From positions 1,426,001 to 1,490,000 of the forward strand of contig JAPTOF010000017.1 of the NCBI GenBank assembly GCA_028554755.1: a DNA stretch of 64,000 nt, read 5' to 3'. The position numbers and the translations under genes were made by a program. The stretch is from Cordia subcordata (lineage: Eukaryota; Streptophyta; Magnoliopsida; Boraginales; Cordiaceae). The notes under the pieces are model-generated. The model had not been told where the DNA came from. It did not search any database and saw only the letters and a list, made by a program, of their open reading frames with translations. Of the stretch, positions 1 to 13,199 are shown piece after piece (position 1 is the stretch's first letter; every line of letters starts with the position of its first letter).

Positions 1-1497
1 TCAAAGAAAGAAAACAAGACACTCATTGCTACTAAATGATCATTGCTCTTAATCTTGAGTATATGTGGATGAACTAATGAAGTTAGGGTTTAGTACTTTG
101 ATTCACTGTGGGTGAGATCTTATTTTATTAGGATCAATAGCCTTGTGCATTGAGTGTTAAGTTCTAATTAATTAGAACATGCATATGCAAAATGGAATCT
201 CTGTGCCCCCTTTGGGATTGTCCAAATTTATCATCCAAATCTAGATCTAGTGATACTACCTTTATAGGTGTGTCGGTCATATGGCTTGAGGGTCGCTCCC
301 GAGATCAAGAGATTCCTTGACCAAGGATGGTTGGCAATTGGACAAGAAACCCAACGAAAAAAAAATACAGCTAAGAAGGTGATAGTACACAGGCCAAAGG
401 ACTGGTCTTAGCTGTGGGCATACATAGAGGGGCATTATGGTCAGTTATTTAGTAGGTCAAAGACAAAATTCACATTCTTTTGTGATAAGCTTTTGGGTAA
501 TGGCAATTATTCTTGGAGTGCAACTTTGATCTTATGGTGGAATAGATCGGAGTTAAAAAATAATTATTATGTCTCCTAGATCGGGCAAGGATATTTTTAA
601 TTATTTTTGGAAGCCAATGATAATTGTGTCTTCTTGGTCCCTTCCCTAGTTGAAATGACTTTGAGAGAGTAATCTTGAAAGAGCAAATTCCATATTGTGG
701 TAATAGCCTTATTGGGCCAAAGCTTGGAATTGGGTTTGGGCTTTTCTTTAAAGTCCAAGATAACCTAATTGGGCTAGGATGGTTTCCTATTGGGCTTGGG
801 CCTCCACATGGATTATGGACTATGTGTTGGACTTGGATAATAGGCTTGGCCTAAGTCTTCCAAGACAAGTGGACAACTTGCAAAATACTACAAAAACAAG
901 TGGACAACTTGCACAAGTCTTCCAAGACAAGATTGACAAGTTACATAAAGGAAATAGTATATGGAAATTTTCTCCCACATTGAAAGTTTAGCAACTTTGG
1001 GTGCCAAGGTTCTCTCTATAAATAGACAAGATCCTACACATTTTATGTATTCCACTTTGTAGTTGATTTCTTCCTTTTTGGCAAGAAAATACTACAACAC
1101 ATAGTACACACTTATTGTGTGATTTTTGCTCTAGTTTTTCAAGAGCATATTACTTTGCTTCTTCCCAGACAAGAGGCTATTCTCTCAAGATAAGTCTCTT
1201 TAATTATAAGGAAGAAGACTAGGGAGTTGCTTATTGCGACACCCTTATAGTAAATTTTTTGGTGGCCTTATTCGTGAACGGGAACAAAGCTCGTGACCAG
1301 TTTTAGCTTCATCAAAGGCTCCACGCTTCAAGAGGTTAGCTTTATATATTTTTGCAAGTACTAGTTATATTCTATATGTTCTTGAACATGTTCTTGTGTG
1401 TGTAATGTGGTTATTTTATTTTCCTAGCATGTTTTCTTAGTCATAATTTAGAAAATATGGACTAGGATACACCACACTTAATAATATCGATCCTACA
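1..1497 (+). mobile_element. Copia LTR fragment, 5' part beyond the window
   Basis: The first ~200 bases align by eye with 24310-24475, where the same family begins with TGTTGGGATTG at 23885. The LTR here therefore probably starts about 400 bases before the window. A TATA box (tataaata, 1017-1024) is followed by a leader-like stretch, and the segment ends in CTACA at 1497. Together these look like U3-R-U5 of a long copia LTR on the plus strand. No primer-binding site follows 1497, so this is a 3' LTR or a solo LTR. The copia assignment rests on the TGTTGGGAT...CA ends and is an inference; no polyprotein is attached. Short open frames in it resemble nothing known. Confidence 0.6.
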
Positions 1498-2344
1498 ATG
1501 CTAACAAAGACGTTGATTTGAGACTTCGAGTCGTTTGATCATTAGATCCTCTTCCAATCTTGTCTTCTCCTTTTTATAGCAACCACAACATGGTAGACAT
1601 TGATAACTGCTTGGACCATTTCCACCTTTTTTACCACGTTTTTGATAACTTCTTCCCAATCTGATATCTTTGGTAATAGCCCATATACTTGCTAACAACC
1701 TTAACTCGAGTCCTTAGACTTCTATGTCATCGTTAAACTTAGTGGTGCCTTCAAGCACATCACTCGCATCTCGAACCCCTGGAGCTCTTCGAGTCTAAGA
1801 TACCACCAATTCTTCTAAAGTATGCCACATCAACACATCTCTTTGGCACACTCTACACCACCTCAGCTAAATTTGCCAATGTGTCACACCACTTCATTAT
1901 TTATTTTTGGTGATAATAGTTAATAAATTAATATTACTTTCAAATTCTAATTATTATAAAGTAAAATAATTACTTAATAAAATATTTTTTCAATACATAA
2001 AAATATTCATATGAGCCATATTGTTATCTAATAAATAAATTTCTTTGCTCATAGAAATTATATAACTTTTAATATCTTATACAAATATAATTGGCAAATT
2101 GCGTCGCATAGTTCACTTGCTAATTCTTCAGTAAAAGTGTGCACAAATAATGGGCAACAAATCATGAGATTAAACAAGGGATAATAAATTTAACAATGAT
2201 AACCCATAATATGTTTATATATTAACGATGAACTAAACAATCCTTTATTTTTATCTTTTTTTTTAGTGAACATGCTTCTTTATTTGGAGAATGATTTTGA
2301 GTTTATCTTAATAACTAAAGGTGTCTTTTAAATTCTTAATTTTT
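1498..2344. other. No gene seen; AT-rich intergenic DNA
   Basis: There is no convincing coding region. A 65-codon open frame on the minus strand (1501-1698) has no recognisable motif. From about 1900 onward the sequence becomes very AT-rich. Confidence 0.5.
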
Positions 2345-3709
2345 TATAGGATAAATTACACATTACCTTATGTAGTTTGCTAATTAGCTAATTATCCTTT
2401 ATTTTAAAACTTATCGTATTACTATATGTGCTTTTCAAAAGGTACTACATATATTTCCAACTTAATGTTTGATATCCAGACTAAGATCGTGTTCAACAAT
2501 AGTTTTTTAGGTAGTTTTTAATGTTTTGACCTTCCAAGTAATGTTTGGTAAACTAGTATTTCATTTAGCTTTTCAACTAGCGTTTTTCAAAAGCTAAAAT
2601 TTTAGCCTTTCAGATAGTTTTTAGCTTTTTATTTTTATTTGGGCAATTCTACCATTTTTTTCATTTTGTTGGTAATTCTATTTTTTATCCAATCTCTCTC
2701 TATATTTTTACTTTTTCTTTCACAAATATAAACAGAAGTAATATAAAATTGAATTTCAAATTCTATCTAATCAACATATACTAAAAAGTATAAGTCTTAT
2801 TAGTACTTTTTCTTGTCAAAATAAATTTTGAATCTATTATAATTCATTTTTATAATATTTATAGAAATGTTTTATCAAAAAATTAGTTATATTTTAATAT
2901 TAAAATAGTATTGTAAAAAATAAATATCTAACTATAAAATATATTATTTTATTCCTATAATATTAATAATAATTATAATTTCATAACAACAACAATAATA
3001 ATAACATGATATCAATGTTCTTTTATGTCATTTTACATTCATCAGCTAATCTAATAGCTAATTTTACCGAATAAATTTTATTTAATTAGCTAGCTAAACA
3101 GTTGTCAGCTAACAGATAAAATGCAATATAGCTATCAGCTACCCAAACAAATATTAGCAATCCTAACAACAAATTTTTTTGAACAGTCCCTAAGATTATG
3201 TTCAGTTACAGCTTTTCAAATGGCTTCAGAGCACTATTTTTTCAAGTTATTATTGCTCGGTAAAATAGTATTTCAAGTAGTTTTGCAGCTAGTTTTTAAC
3301 GTTTTAACTGGTGTTTCTCAAAAGTTAAAAATTCTATCCATAGAAATGATCATTAGACAAAGCTTTTCAAATAGCTTTTAGCTTTTTATTTTTTTTGACA
3401 ATTTTTTCCCTTTTCCTATTGTTTTGGCAATTTTATTCTTTCTTCAATCTCTCTTTATATTTTTACCTTTCTTTTCACAAATATTAATAAAAAATAATAT
3501 AAAATAAATTTTAAATTTTATCTAATCAGCATATACTAAAAAGTATAAGTTTTATTAATACTTTTTTGGACAAAATAATTTTAAATATATTAAAATTAAT
3601 TTTTATATTATTGATACTCATGTTTTATCAAAAAATTTAGTTATATTTTAATAATAAAATATTATTATAAAAAATAAATATCTAAGTATAAAATATATTA
3701 TCTTATTCC

Positions 3710-3769
<60 letters not shown>

Positions 3770-4345
3770 TATTATCATCAACATCATCATCATAATCATC
3801 ATCCTCATAACAACAATAAGAATAATAACATGATCTCAGTGTCCTTTCACGTCATTTTACATTTATCAGCTAACTTTACCGAACATATTTTGTTCGATCA
3901 ATTAGTTAAACAACTATCAACTAACAGCTACAATACAAAAGCTATTAGCTATCCTAACAGCTAATTTTTCCAAATAGACCCTAAATTATTGTGCATTATA
4001 AATGCTTTTTTTGCATTTACGAGTGTTAAAATTTGCAATATACTATATATTTTTATAAAGAATTCCTTATTCTCATCTAACGGTGTTTAGATAATAATAG
4101 AAGAAAAGGCAATTGTACCACTTTTTGAAAGTAAAAAGGAATAATGTGGTAAGTTTTTACAACATGAAATAATCGACTAATTAGATAAATTACAAGGGGG
4201 TAATTAGCTAATTAGACAATTCGTAGAGGGATAACGTGCCACCTTTTGAGAAGTCCCGAAGATAATGCAACAAACTTTAATTAGAGGAATAATCAACTAA
4301 TTAGACAAATTATAAAGAGCTAACATACATTTTACCCTTTTCTAT
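2345..4345. repeat. TIR-bounded AT-rich element containing a tandem pair of MITE-like units
   Basis: The outer ends (about 2345-2400 and 4290-4345) are inverted, imperfect copies sharing the motif taattag(c/t)taatta. Inside are two direct copies of an AT-rich unit, about 2460-3175 and 3180-3990. They share segments in the same order, such as the aacatatactaaaaagtataag-type stretch, the caaaaaattagttatattttaa-type stretch and the terminal tcagctaaca-type motif. A (AAT)n microsatellite of about 18 units (3713-3769) has expanded in the second copy. A third copy of the same unit is at 13.9-14.56 kb. No transposase is visible, so this is a non-autonomous element; superfamily uncertain (hAT-like guess). 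Confidence 0.5.
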
Positions 4346-4429
4346 AAGCAAAACTATCTGAAAATTAGTAACAGGTAAATGTGTTTTTTGGCTTGTAAGG
4401 TTGATTTGATTATATCCCCTACCTCATTT

Positions 4430-4580
4430 AAATTCTTGCATTGCACTTGTATTCCCAGGGGACGAGATGAAGGTATGGTTTGACCCTCCTTCATCATTGT
4501 ACTTTTATCCTTGATTGATCAATAAAATTTTGCTAGGAGCCCCTCCCCTTTTATCAAAGAAAAAAGAAAGTAAATGTGAT
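4430..4580 (+). mobile_element. LINE-like 3' tail
   Basis: The run ccttgattgatcaataaaat, then a short pyrimidine stretch and an A-rich tail (4515-4570), resembles the 3' end of plant LINE elements. No ORF2 is attached, so it is a 5'-truncated remnant. From 4580 to the BEH4-like stop codon at 5388 no further gene is visible; the part nearest 5388 is presumably 3' UTR. Confidence 0.35.
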
Positions 4581-5387
4581 TTTTAATTTCCTAAAAGAGA
4601 ACATTAATTTTCATTTTACAATAAGTGAACACAAATTTTTAAGTTCTCCATAGGAAATAGAAACAATATTTTCAAAACCAAATGCAACCAAATTCGTTTT
4701 CTTAGAAAAAGCAAAATAAGAAAACAGAAAACAGTGTTTTGTAAGTAAATAGGGTCCGAACTTCTCGGTTATATATGTTATGTTTTTTTTCATCACTTAA
4801 TATCAGCTTCTAACTAAACAAACTTTCTATCTCACTTCTAAACATTGCCAACTAAATATATAGAGAGGAGAGCTAATAAAAAGGAGTGAATATACAGCAC
4901 ACTTCTTGACATCTGAGTACTTGAAATGCAAACTAGTTTGAAATTGATGAGAGAGTGGCCAAAAGTCGATGCAGCATGCATGCCAATGCCAGCTTATAAG
5001 CAGGATAAAAGAAACGATCAAGGTTGAAGCGCTCATATATCAATTTCTAGTTGTTTGACAACAGTTTGAGTGGCAGATAAAACACAGCCTTATGCTCTGC
5101 CAAAAGATTTGCCTTCTTGGCTTCAAGGAAAATACACACACTAATAAAGGAGGATTAAGTAAGATTTGTTGAGCCACTGAGACACCTTCAAGATCCAATA
5201 TGACATCAAGAACTAGAGATTACATTCGTCCGCGGACCCTAGCCTTGATTCATCTCTTGATCCTTTGACAGAAGCGTGTAATGCAGGATCAAATTTCACG
5301 TCGTGGGACCATCTGGTAGATGCATGATTACCTGCGGTAAAGATCAAAGAAAAGGTGCGGTTAGACATAGGGAATAATCAGTTCGAG

Positions 5388-8300
5388 CTATTTTCGTTCA
5401 CTACTCAAGTAGACGAACCTAGTCTTTGAGCTTCCAAGAGTAAGTTCAAGATCATCCGCAACACACTCCTCGTGGATCCTTTCTCCTTCCCATGGCTTTA
5501 CCAGGCCAGATGTGTTGCTTCCGAATGCGAATTCGTCTGAAAATGCTTCAGCCATGGGAATGTCAGCAGTATGATCCAAGACTGCTGCAATAGCAGGTGA
5601 GCACGTCCCACTTTGCCCGGGAGTACACATCGTCGATCCCCCACGGGCAAGTTGCTCCATTTTGAATCCGAACGGATTTGAAGCAACAAGGCTGTATGTT
5701 GGAGAAGTAGGTCCACTTTGGGGAATTTGAATCTTACTGAACCAGTCTGAATCAGGAAGAATCTGACGGCCAGGACTTTGAGGTGTAGACGAGGGGAAGA
5801 GAGTGTAGTGAGGCCTACCCCAGCCAGCACGAACTGAATCATCCCAGTCACTTTGAAGTCGAGGAGTACGGGCAGTGGGAGAGCTCAAGGGAGGAGAAAC
5901 TGGTGCACTAACGGAGCCACCATGAAGATAGAGATGTGGGAACTTAGATGAGGTAGCTGAAGACGATGCAGACGAGAGGTTTTTGAGCCACGGGATTAAG
6001 GAACTTCCATCGGCATTTGCAGTGAAAGAAGATGAAGCAGGGCTAGGGAAGGAAGAGGATGCAGGGCTCGGGTTGTATGATGTGCCAGGGCTCGGAAGGA
6101 AAGATGACCCTGGACTCGCTGATGTTGATCCACCGGTGAAGTCCATGTTTTCCATTGGTTTGCATCCCTGTGGAAAATGAAAAGTTAGTCAGGGACGTGA
6201 AGTACATACCCGGTGCTGCTATTCCCATCAACATACCGACTCCACTGGTCTATTGGCTCGTATTCGGTACTGCAAGTATGTCACCGTGCATAGACCTTTC
6301 TAGTTCTCCCTTTCTCCGGCAACAAATGACAATAATCTACATTTTCCGCTAATCGGGATGCTAAAATCTCAAGTTGAAAAGTTGGTTATATTTGTTTGTG
6401 TAACATTTCCTATATAAACTATAAGCTTGGCTCATCACCTTGCATCTGCTAACCTTCATTCTTTTTTTCTTCTTATGGAGAAAAGCATCTTGAATCTTAG
6501 CATCTTCTAGGAAAGGAAAATCACTCTTTATATACAATCTAGTTGCATGATCTAAAGGCAGTTTCACATTCGAGCATTTAACACCAGGAAATTGTGATGT
6601 GGAATCTGAAACTGCATAAGTAATTCCTGATTTATAACAAAAATCCTAAAGGCAGGCAAAAATGATTGCTCTTCCTGCATAACTTAGATATTCGGACTTT
6701 TTTTATCTATAGATGAATAACAAAAAGCATTACAATGCAAACAGAGCAGCAGTTAAATTTAATTGGGAAGTTGTTGCATTTTCTGTTATATGCGAAATAA
6801 AATATGCCACGCGAAGAAGAAAACAAGAAATGAAAAAGATGATACACACTGTTGCTGAGCTCTGGATGCACCAAAATGCACTTCCAGAGTTTTTATAAGG
6901 GCGTCTTCTGCATTTCTATTCTGAGACCATTAGCAAATAAACATCTCTCCTGTCGTCTCCCCCTGCCCAATAGCACGCGACACAGAGAGAACTTTGATAT
7001 ATAAATGAATCATCGTTCACCTTGGACCACCATCATACACGGGAAATGAAGGGGGAAGAAGTCTGCTATGAAAAGATCGCTATAAATTTGTTTCATTATG
7101 ACAGCTGGTGATTTGATGAACTGAAGCATTCTGCCTGAATCTCACTAGCTAGGTAACGTGAAACAATGCAACTATCTCTGTGTTTTGGATGGATTCCCCA
7201 AAGTCAAGGGAAGATAGCGAAGGGATTTCCATTTCCCTCCGTTAGAAATGTGCAACTGAGGTTTGCCAATTGATGGTCGGTCTCTACCACGTGTACTGTA
7301 CCATTGGGTTCCGCCAGTTGGATTTTCCTCGTCGAAAAAAAAAAAGAAGGGAAACCTTGTAACAGCAAATAAGGAAAATATTCGTGAATAAATTCCCAGA
7401 GACAATAGAAAAAAAGGTGCTTCTAAAAGTAACCAACTTCTGGTTTAAAATTACTCATTCATTTTCTTTTATATTCCAATTTAAATCAGTAATCACACAA
7501 TCCTTTGCTTTTATTTCCCCACTGGTTTTTAGCTTATCATTTCCCTTACTTTTGTTTGTTTGTTTTTTTTTTTTTTCTTTTCTCTTTCCTTCCCTTTCCG
7601 TCACAAATCCAAACAACACTGTCAAAGAGCCACTGCTGGACAAACATGCATAAAGCCAAAAGTAATTCTGAAGTTTCACACAGGATCCAAAGATGAATAA
7701 AATGCTGCCCAAATAATGCAACTGTCTTAGTGAAAACCAAAAAAAGAAGGAAGCTTACACGAGAACAGCAACACCCCCCCCCTTCCCACACAAAATCCAA
7801 AGGCATAAAGACTTCACAAAAGATGTAGCCTGTCGTACTAAACCGTGAATCTATTCATAATATTATTATGTTACGAAAACTTAGTTTATGGTTATTAAAT
7901 CTAGCTCATTGTGATTAGTGTAAACATGTATAAAATTTGTCAAATTTCATGGTTCAGTGGCCCACTTAAGGGAATCTTCGTACCTAAAAAGGGTGTTTGG
8001 ATAAATCCCGAAGGGCATATCTGTCTTCTGGATCTCAACCGAAAAGACAGATGTAATTCAACACAGAATATTTAGTAATTCACGCGTCAACAAAGTATTA
8101 GGAAAAAAAAAACGAAAAAAAGAAAAAAGAGCAGGGCTGTAGCATACACACATACAGTAAAGCTTTTTGCAGTTCAGACCAGATCTAATATTACGTTGGA
8201 TGAAGATCACATGAATCAAATTGTTCACTTTTGTACATATGACCCAGTCAAGTGTTGGTGACTGAAACAAAAAAAAAAAAAAAGGTGTAACAAACATCCA

Positions 8301-9499
8301 CAAGTACGATAAAGAAGAGCAAAGATGTTCTTTTTTCTATTGTACTGTCCAGTCCCTACTCCCTACGCTAACTTGAGCAATATTCCATGTCCAAAGGCTA
8401 GAATGCGCCAAGAAAACATATAACGGCACGCTAAACTGCGCCCAGTAACTAGCACGCGCGGGCTAAAATGAGCCAGCCACACAAAACCATGTATATCAGC
8501 AGTGAAAGCTCTTTCAAATGGCAATTTATTTCAAACGATCTGTTCTTTTTTTTTTTTGTTGTGATAATGGAAATTTTTTTTGGTGAAAACCAACCACTAA
8601 CGGACAATCGTCTTTTTATTGCGTACCAATTAAGTCGGAGGCATGCAAACACTCTACTTTGTTGGTTGACAAGTGACGTTTTTGTTCATTCAGCATATGT
8701 CCCCACATTAACTATTTTGGTCGTCTCTATGTCTAACTAATTTCACCAAATTTGCCAATCAATCTTATAATTCATGTCACATCTAGACATGACCTATGCT
8801 AATGTTAGGAAAAGGAAAATAAATAGTCAATACTACGACAAAAGAGGCAGATCAATGTGGGTGGTCTGCAGTACTATACTACTGTATAGGATTGTAAGCA
8901 AATAACCTCACTCAGCCAGGGGCGCTAACGTGCGCTGGAGACAAAGACAGATGCTAACATGCAATTATTGCTTACGCATTAACTCGGAGACATAATGGTA
9001 ATGCGTGGAAAGACCCCGGCAACTCGTAAATGTTGTGTTTGTTATATGCTTGAAATCTTAAATCTTTAAGAATCTGTAAAATTTCAGATAAGCATATCAC
9101 AAATATAACAAAAGTAGGCTGGCTAACAAGCGCTGGAAACAAGAGAGTTGCTAACTTGCACAGGAGGTGCAGGCAACTGCTAACATGCACCCGTGATTTC
9201 ACTGTAATATAGTAAACGACCCAGACATAACAACTAGCTACAGACGCTATGTTTGTTAGGATTACCTTGCGGTAAGTGGTGCCATCGGGCTCAACAGTCC
9301 AGCCAGCTTCATTGCAGAGGGCCTTGAGGACTTCATTGTTGTCACAATGCTTGGGGAGCTTAAAGTTGCCATACATTCTAAGCCCAGCAAATATCTTCGC
9401 AGCAATCGCCCTCCTCCTTCTCTCTCTCCTCTTGTTGTTCTCCCTCTCCTTCCATGTCGGCATCCTATTCCCCGTCGTCATCTCATCACCACCCACCAC
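5388..9499 (-). CDS. BEH4: BES1/BZR1 homolog, brassinosteroid-responsive transcription factor (BEH3/BEH4-like)
   Basis: Two exons: 9499-9266 (78 codons, donor AAG|GTAATC) and 6167-5388 (acceptor CCACAG|GGATGC, stop TAG), joined in phase 0 to give 337 aa. This is the usual two-exon layout of the family, but the intron is long (3.1 kb). Residues 17-41 hold the basic [14 protein letters not shown] motif of the atypical bHLH DNA-binding domain, followed by [20 protein letters not shown]. Next come many Ser/Pro repeats of the type phosphorylated by BIN2-like kinases. The [16 protein letters not shown] segment near residues 165-180 matches the 14-3-3-binding region of BZR1. An EAR repression motif LELTL lies at residues 318-322, followed by an unusual short tail ending in SSERK. 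The protein binds BRRE/E-box promoters in the nucleus downstream of brassinosteroid signalling (family knowledge). Start: Met1 is the first in-frame ATG; Met7 is a close alternative and matches the usual start of homologs. No lesions seen. Assignment to BEH4 rather than BEH3 is by resemblance only. Confidence 0.93.
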
Positions 9500-9657
9500 C
9501 CCAGCCGGATTTACATATATGTATGTGATGATCCTATCCTATATATATGCTGGATAGTATGTGTAATTAATGTGTGCTCGTATTGGTTACTAGGTGGTTA
9601 TATGAACCTGAATTGATGTGGATATATTTGTGACCAGACCTGGTGAATGACAGAGAA

Positions 9658-9682
9658 AGTTGTGTGTGTGTGTGTGTGTGTT
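9658..9682. repeat. (GT)n/(CA)n microsatellite in the BEH4-like 5' leader
   Basis: About 11 GT units lie 160 bases upstream of the BEH4-like start codon, so they are probably in its 5' UTR or core promoter, reading (CA)n on the coding strand. Confidence 0.8.
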
Positions 9683-9943
9683 GTGTTCGAGAGTAGATAC
9701 TGAAGAAGATGATCATGAAAATGACAAGAAGGCTAAGAAGGCTGTTGAGGTTTATATGCAGTTTCAAGAGTGCCAAAAACTGCTTTATGTTTAAAAAGTG
9801 AGTTGAGTTTTGTTGACTAAAAACACGACGCATTTGGATTTGAGCTAACGGCCAAAATGATTTATTTATTTTTTTAATAAGTTTTATGTCAAAATGGTAA
9901 ACTTTTGAAAGAAATAAGTAAAATGACCATCTTAGATAATTCA

Positions 9944-11016
9944 GGGACCGTTTGGTATCATTATTTGTTGTTTTCTGTTTTTATTAATCAAAATTTAAAA
10001 TTTAATTCGTTTGTTTTTGTTTTTATTTTTATTTTTTAGAAAAACAAAAATTAATAACTTGTTTTTGCAACCTTGATAAATAAGAAAGAGTGATTTTTTC
10101 ATGTCATGGCCATGGCAATAGGTTTTCAAAAACTTTTGTTGACATTTTACTAAAACAAGTATTAATATTTTTTCAAAAAAAAACTAATATGAACTCATTA
10201 AAACGTTTTTGGAGAAATAAATTATTACAATTAAAACAATTTTTTAGGAATACTTTTTGAAAAATTTTCAAAATTTAATTTAATTTAAGAAATATTTTTT
10301 TCAAAAAAAATTAAAATTAATTTTATAAAGAGAATTTTTCAAAAAAATTAAAAATATAGTTAAAATTTAAAGAAATATATTTTTTTTTAAAAAAATTAGC
10401 ATTGTCTTTAAAATATAATTTTTTGAGAAAATAAAACTATCTTTGTCTTTGCAATACTTCTTTGTCTTTGCAATACTTCATTTTATTTCAATTTTTCAGT
10501 CCTTTGCAATTTTCTTTTGTCCTTTCGTTCTTTTTGTTTCAATTCTTTTGCCCTTTTCATTTTTCGTTTCAGTTCTTTTAGCTCTTTTAAAAAAAAATTA
10601 AAATAATGTTTTTAGAAAGGACAAAAAAATTGAAATAAACTAAAATATTGCAAAGACAAAAAATTGAAATAAAAAAAATAACGCCAAATTTAGTGTTTTG
10701 GCGTAATAACGAAACGACCAACTTAATGTCTTGAAGGCACTATTTCTATGTTACAATAATTTACCATGTCAACTAATATCACTTCAACATTGTTAAGCTT
10801 AAATCAGTGTCTTTAAGACACTAAGTTGAATAAATGATCATTTTTCTCATTAGTTTTCAAATATTGTTATTTTGATATATAAATTTTAAAAGTTGGTCAT
10901 TTAAATCATTAAGTCTTTGGATTATTTATTTTCAAAAGTTTTGAACTCTTGAGAAAAGTTAAAATTGAAATTTTTAGAGTTTTAACATTTCTAAAATTTA
11001 ATTTTTAATATTTATT

Positions 11017-11055
<39 letters not shown>

Positions 11056-11572
11056 CCCAACCCCAACTCAATTTCCATATTATACATATTACACATGCTA
11101 CACACATTATACTCATTACATTCACATTACACGCACTGTACACATTATACACATTACTTCCACATTATACATATTACACACATTATGCAATTATATACAT
11201 TATACACTACACATACCACACATATATTACACAGAATACTTTACATATGTCGAGTGTCTAGTGTGTATAGTGTGTAGTGTGTATAATTTGTGTCATACAC
11301 ATAGTGTTTGTATTGCATGTAGCGTGTGCAGTGTGTGTAGTGTGCATACAATGTCTGTGATGTATAATACATGTAATATATGTAGAATATACATATAAAG
11401 ACATAATTGAAACGAACAAATTTTCTAGTTTTCATTCATCAAAAAATAATTTTCAATTATTTTAACCAAATACATTTTTTAAATCTTGTTACTATCAGAA
11501 AAAGAAAATTGTTATTAGAAAATGAAAACAAAATTTGAAAAATAGAAAATGTTTTTCATACCAAACGCAACC
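9944..11572. repeat. TIR-bounded non-autonomous element, 1.6 kb
   Basis: The left end contains gaccGTTTGGTATcat and the right end, read on the opposite strand, contains gttGCGTTTGGTATgaa. The GTTTGGTAT core is thus in inverted orientation at both ends, followed by similar AT-rich sequence. The interior is AT-rich, contains a (TA)n run (about 11019-11054) and the palindromic low-complexity block described separately, and has no transposase. It lies upstream of the BEH4-like gene. Superfamily not determined. Confidence 0.5.
11080..11400. repeat. Low-complexity palindrome of ACATTATAC / GTGTATAGTGT units
   Basis: From 11080 to about 11243 the plus strand is built of cacattatacacattac-like units. 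From 11246 to 11400 it switches to the complementary type (gtgtgtagtgtgtataatt). The two halves form a large imperfect hairpin centred near 11244. Open frames across it are repetitive Thr/His/Tyr artefacts, not genes. Confidence 0.65.
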
Positions 11573-12810
11573 TTCATCTTTGATGATCGAGTTTCGTCAA
11601 CTAAATTTTTAGGTTACTAAAAAAAATTAAACTTACAAAAGAAAAATATTCACATGAGTTTTGAGCATGACCGCTAGTTAATAATCCTCTATTCTGACTA
11701 CTTGGTACAATTTCCAATTTTTTTTTTTTGATTTGAATATAGTGAAAATTGGAATACAAGATTTGTTGTTACCATGATAGTATCATGGCAGCTCTTACGT
11801 GACAATAATTATTTTATTATCATCATTTATTTTATTTTTATTATTTCTTATATTATAAATATACATTATTAGTTTTAACAAAAAAATTAAATGGTCAATC
11901 AATTAATGCTTAAAATAAAACTCATTTCTCAATTCCAAAAGATTCATTTCTTATTTATTATGGATATATGTATCCATTTCTTATCTATTGTGAATATATA
12001 TTAATAATTTTAATTTTTAAAAAAAATAATGTTTAAAATAATGTTGAATTGTGATTCCAATATATTAAAATTAAGTAGAATTAACGTCTATTGGTAGAAC
12101 ATATTAAACCCAAGCGAACTTAATATCTACTACTTAAAAAAATAATGAAAAGTACAAGATATTAATGACTAAAGTCATCATCTATGGTTGAGAATAAATA
12201 AATATAAATAAACTTAATACAAACTATTGAAAAAAGAACCCTTACAGAGCACAAATATGAAAATACTGGTTTTATAAATTTCTTTGTAAAAAATTTAAGT
12301 TAAAGGCTTACGTGTTTTATTTTATTTTTATTAGTTTTGTCTCGATTAAAGGAGTTTGCTAGTCCTACAGTTAATGCTTTAAAACTTTGACTAATTGTGA
12401 AATTTAGTTACAACTCCTTGAAGGTTAAAATCTCTTTCTAGCTAGCAGCTGCAATATATCATCTATGGAGGGAGAAACGCGAGACTACATCTATGTATGG
12501 ATATTAGACTCTAACTGCTTACTGGAAAGAAGATTAGGAATAGTTTGTTGGCATGTGAATGGGAATAATTGGAGTTAATGGCAGTTAAGGTGTTTTATGG
12601 TTTAGCGGGAATGGTGGGTCTAATGAGTGGGTAAGGGGCATAGTTCTTAAGCAAATTTATCACTAATTTCCTTTGAGCCTGTTTGGCATTGAGGTTTAGC
12701 AGGAAAAAGAGTTGGTTTCGTGGAAAAGCAAGCTTATGGGATGTTTGGTTATTAACAAAACTGAGTTTTGAGTGACCCAAAAAGAACTTTTAGAAAAGTA
12801 TCAATTATTT
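11573..12810. other. No gene seen; AT-rich intergenic DNA
   Basis: The stretch is AT-rich with short homopolymers. It has no coding region with recognisable motifs and no clear repeat ends. Confidence 0.45.
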
Positions 12811-13162
12811 AGGGTTTGGTTGGCAAAATTAGCTATTAGGATAGCTCATACATGTTTGAGTAGCTGACAGCGGTTTGGGATAACTGTTGTATTTTAGCTG
12901 TTAGCTGACAGCTATTTAACTAGCTGATTAAAAAAATATATTCTGTAAAATGTGTGCGAATATGAATTTTTTAATATTATGAGATAAATTTAATAATAAT
13001 AAAAAATTATTTATGAATATATCATCAACTTTGTATTGGATTAGATCCTCTTATATTATATCTATATATTATATAAAAAAAATATACATATTTTTACAAT
13101 ACATGTTACATATCATCATTTCAAGTTCTCTCTTCCAACCAAATAAAACATTTACTCTACCT

Positions 13163-13199
<37 letters not shown>

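Noticed and set aside
5498..5851. 117-codon minus-strand open frame
   Set aside because: It overlaps exon 2 of the BEH4-like gene in another frame and has no motif of its own.
9276..9616. Plus-strand open frames opposite BEH4 exon 1
   Set aside because: Antisense shadows of the Arg-rich exon; Leu/Ser-rich low-complexity products.
9567..9833. 88-codon frame upstream of the BEH4-like start, a possible upstream ORF
   Set aside because: It runs through the (CA)n repeat (HTHTHTQ) and has no conserved-looking sequence.
11095..11435. Thr/His/Tyr-rich open frames on both strands
   Set aside because: They arise from the low-complexity palindrome.
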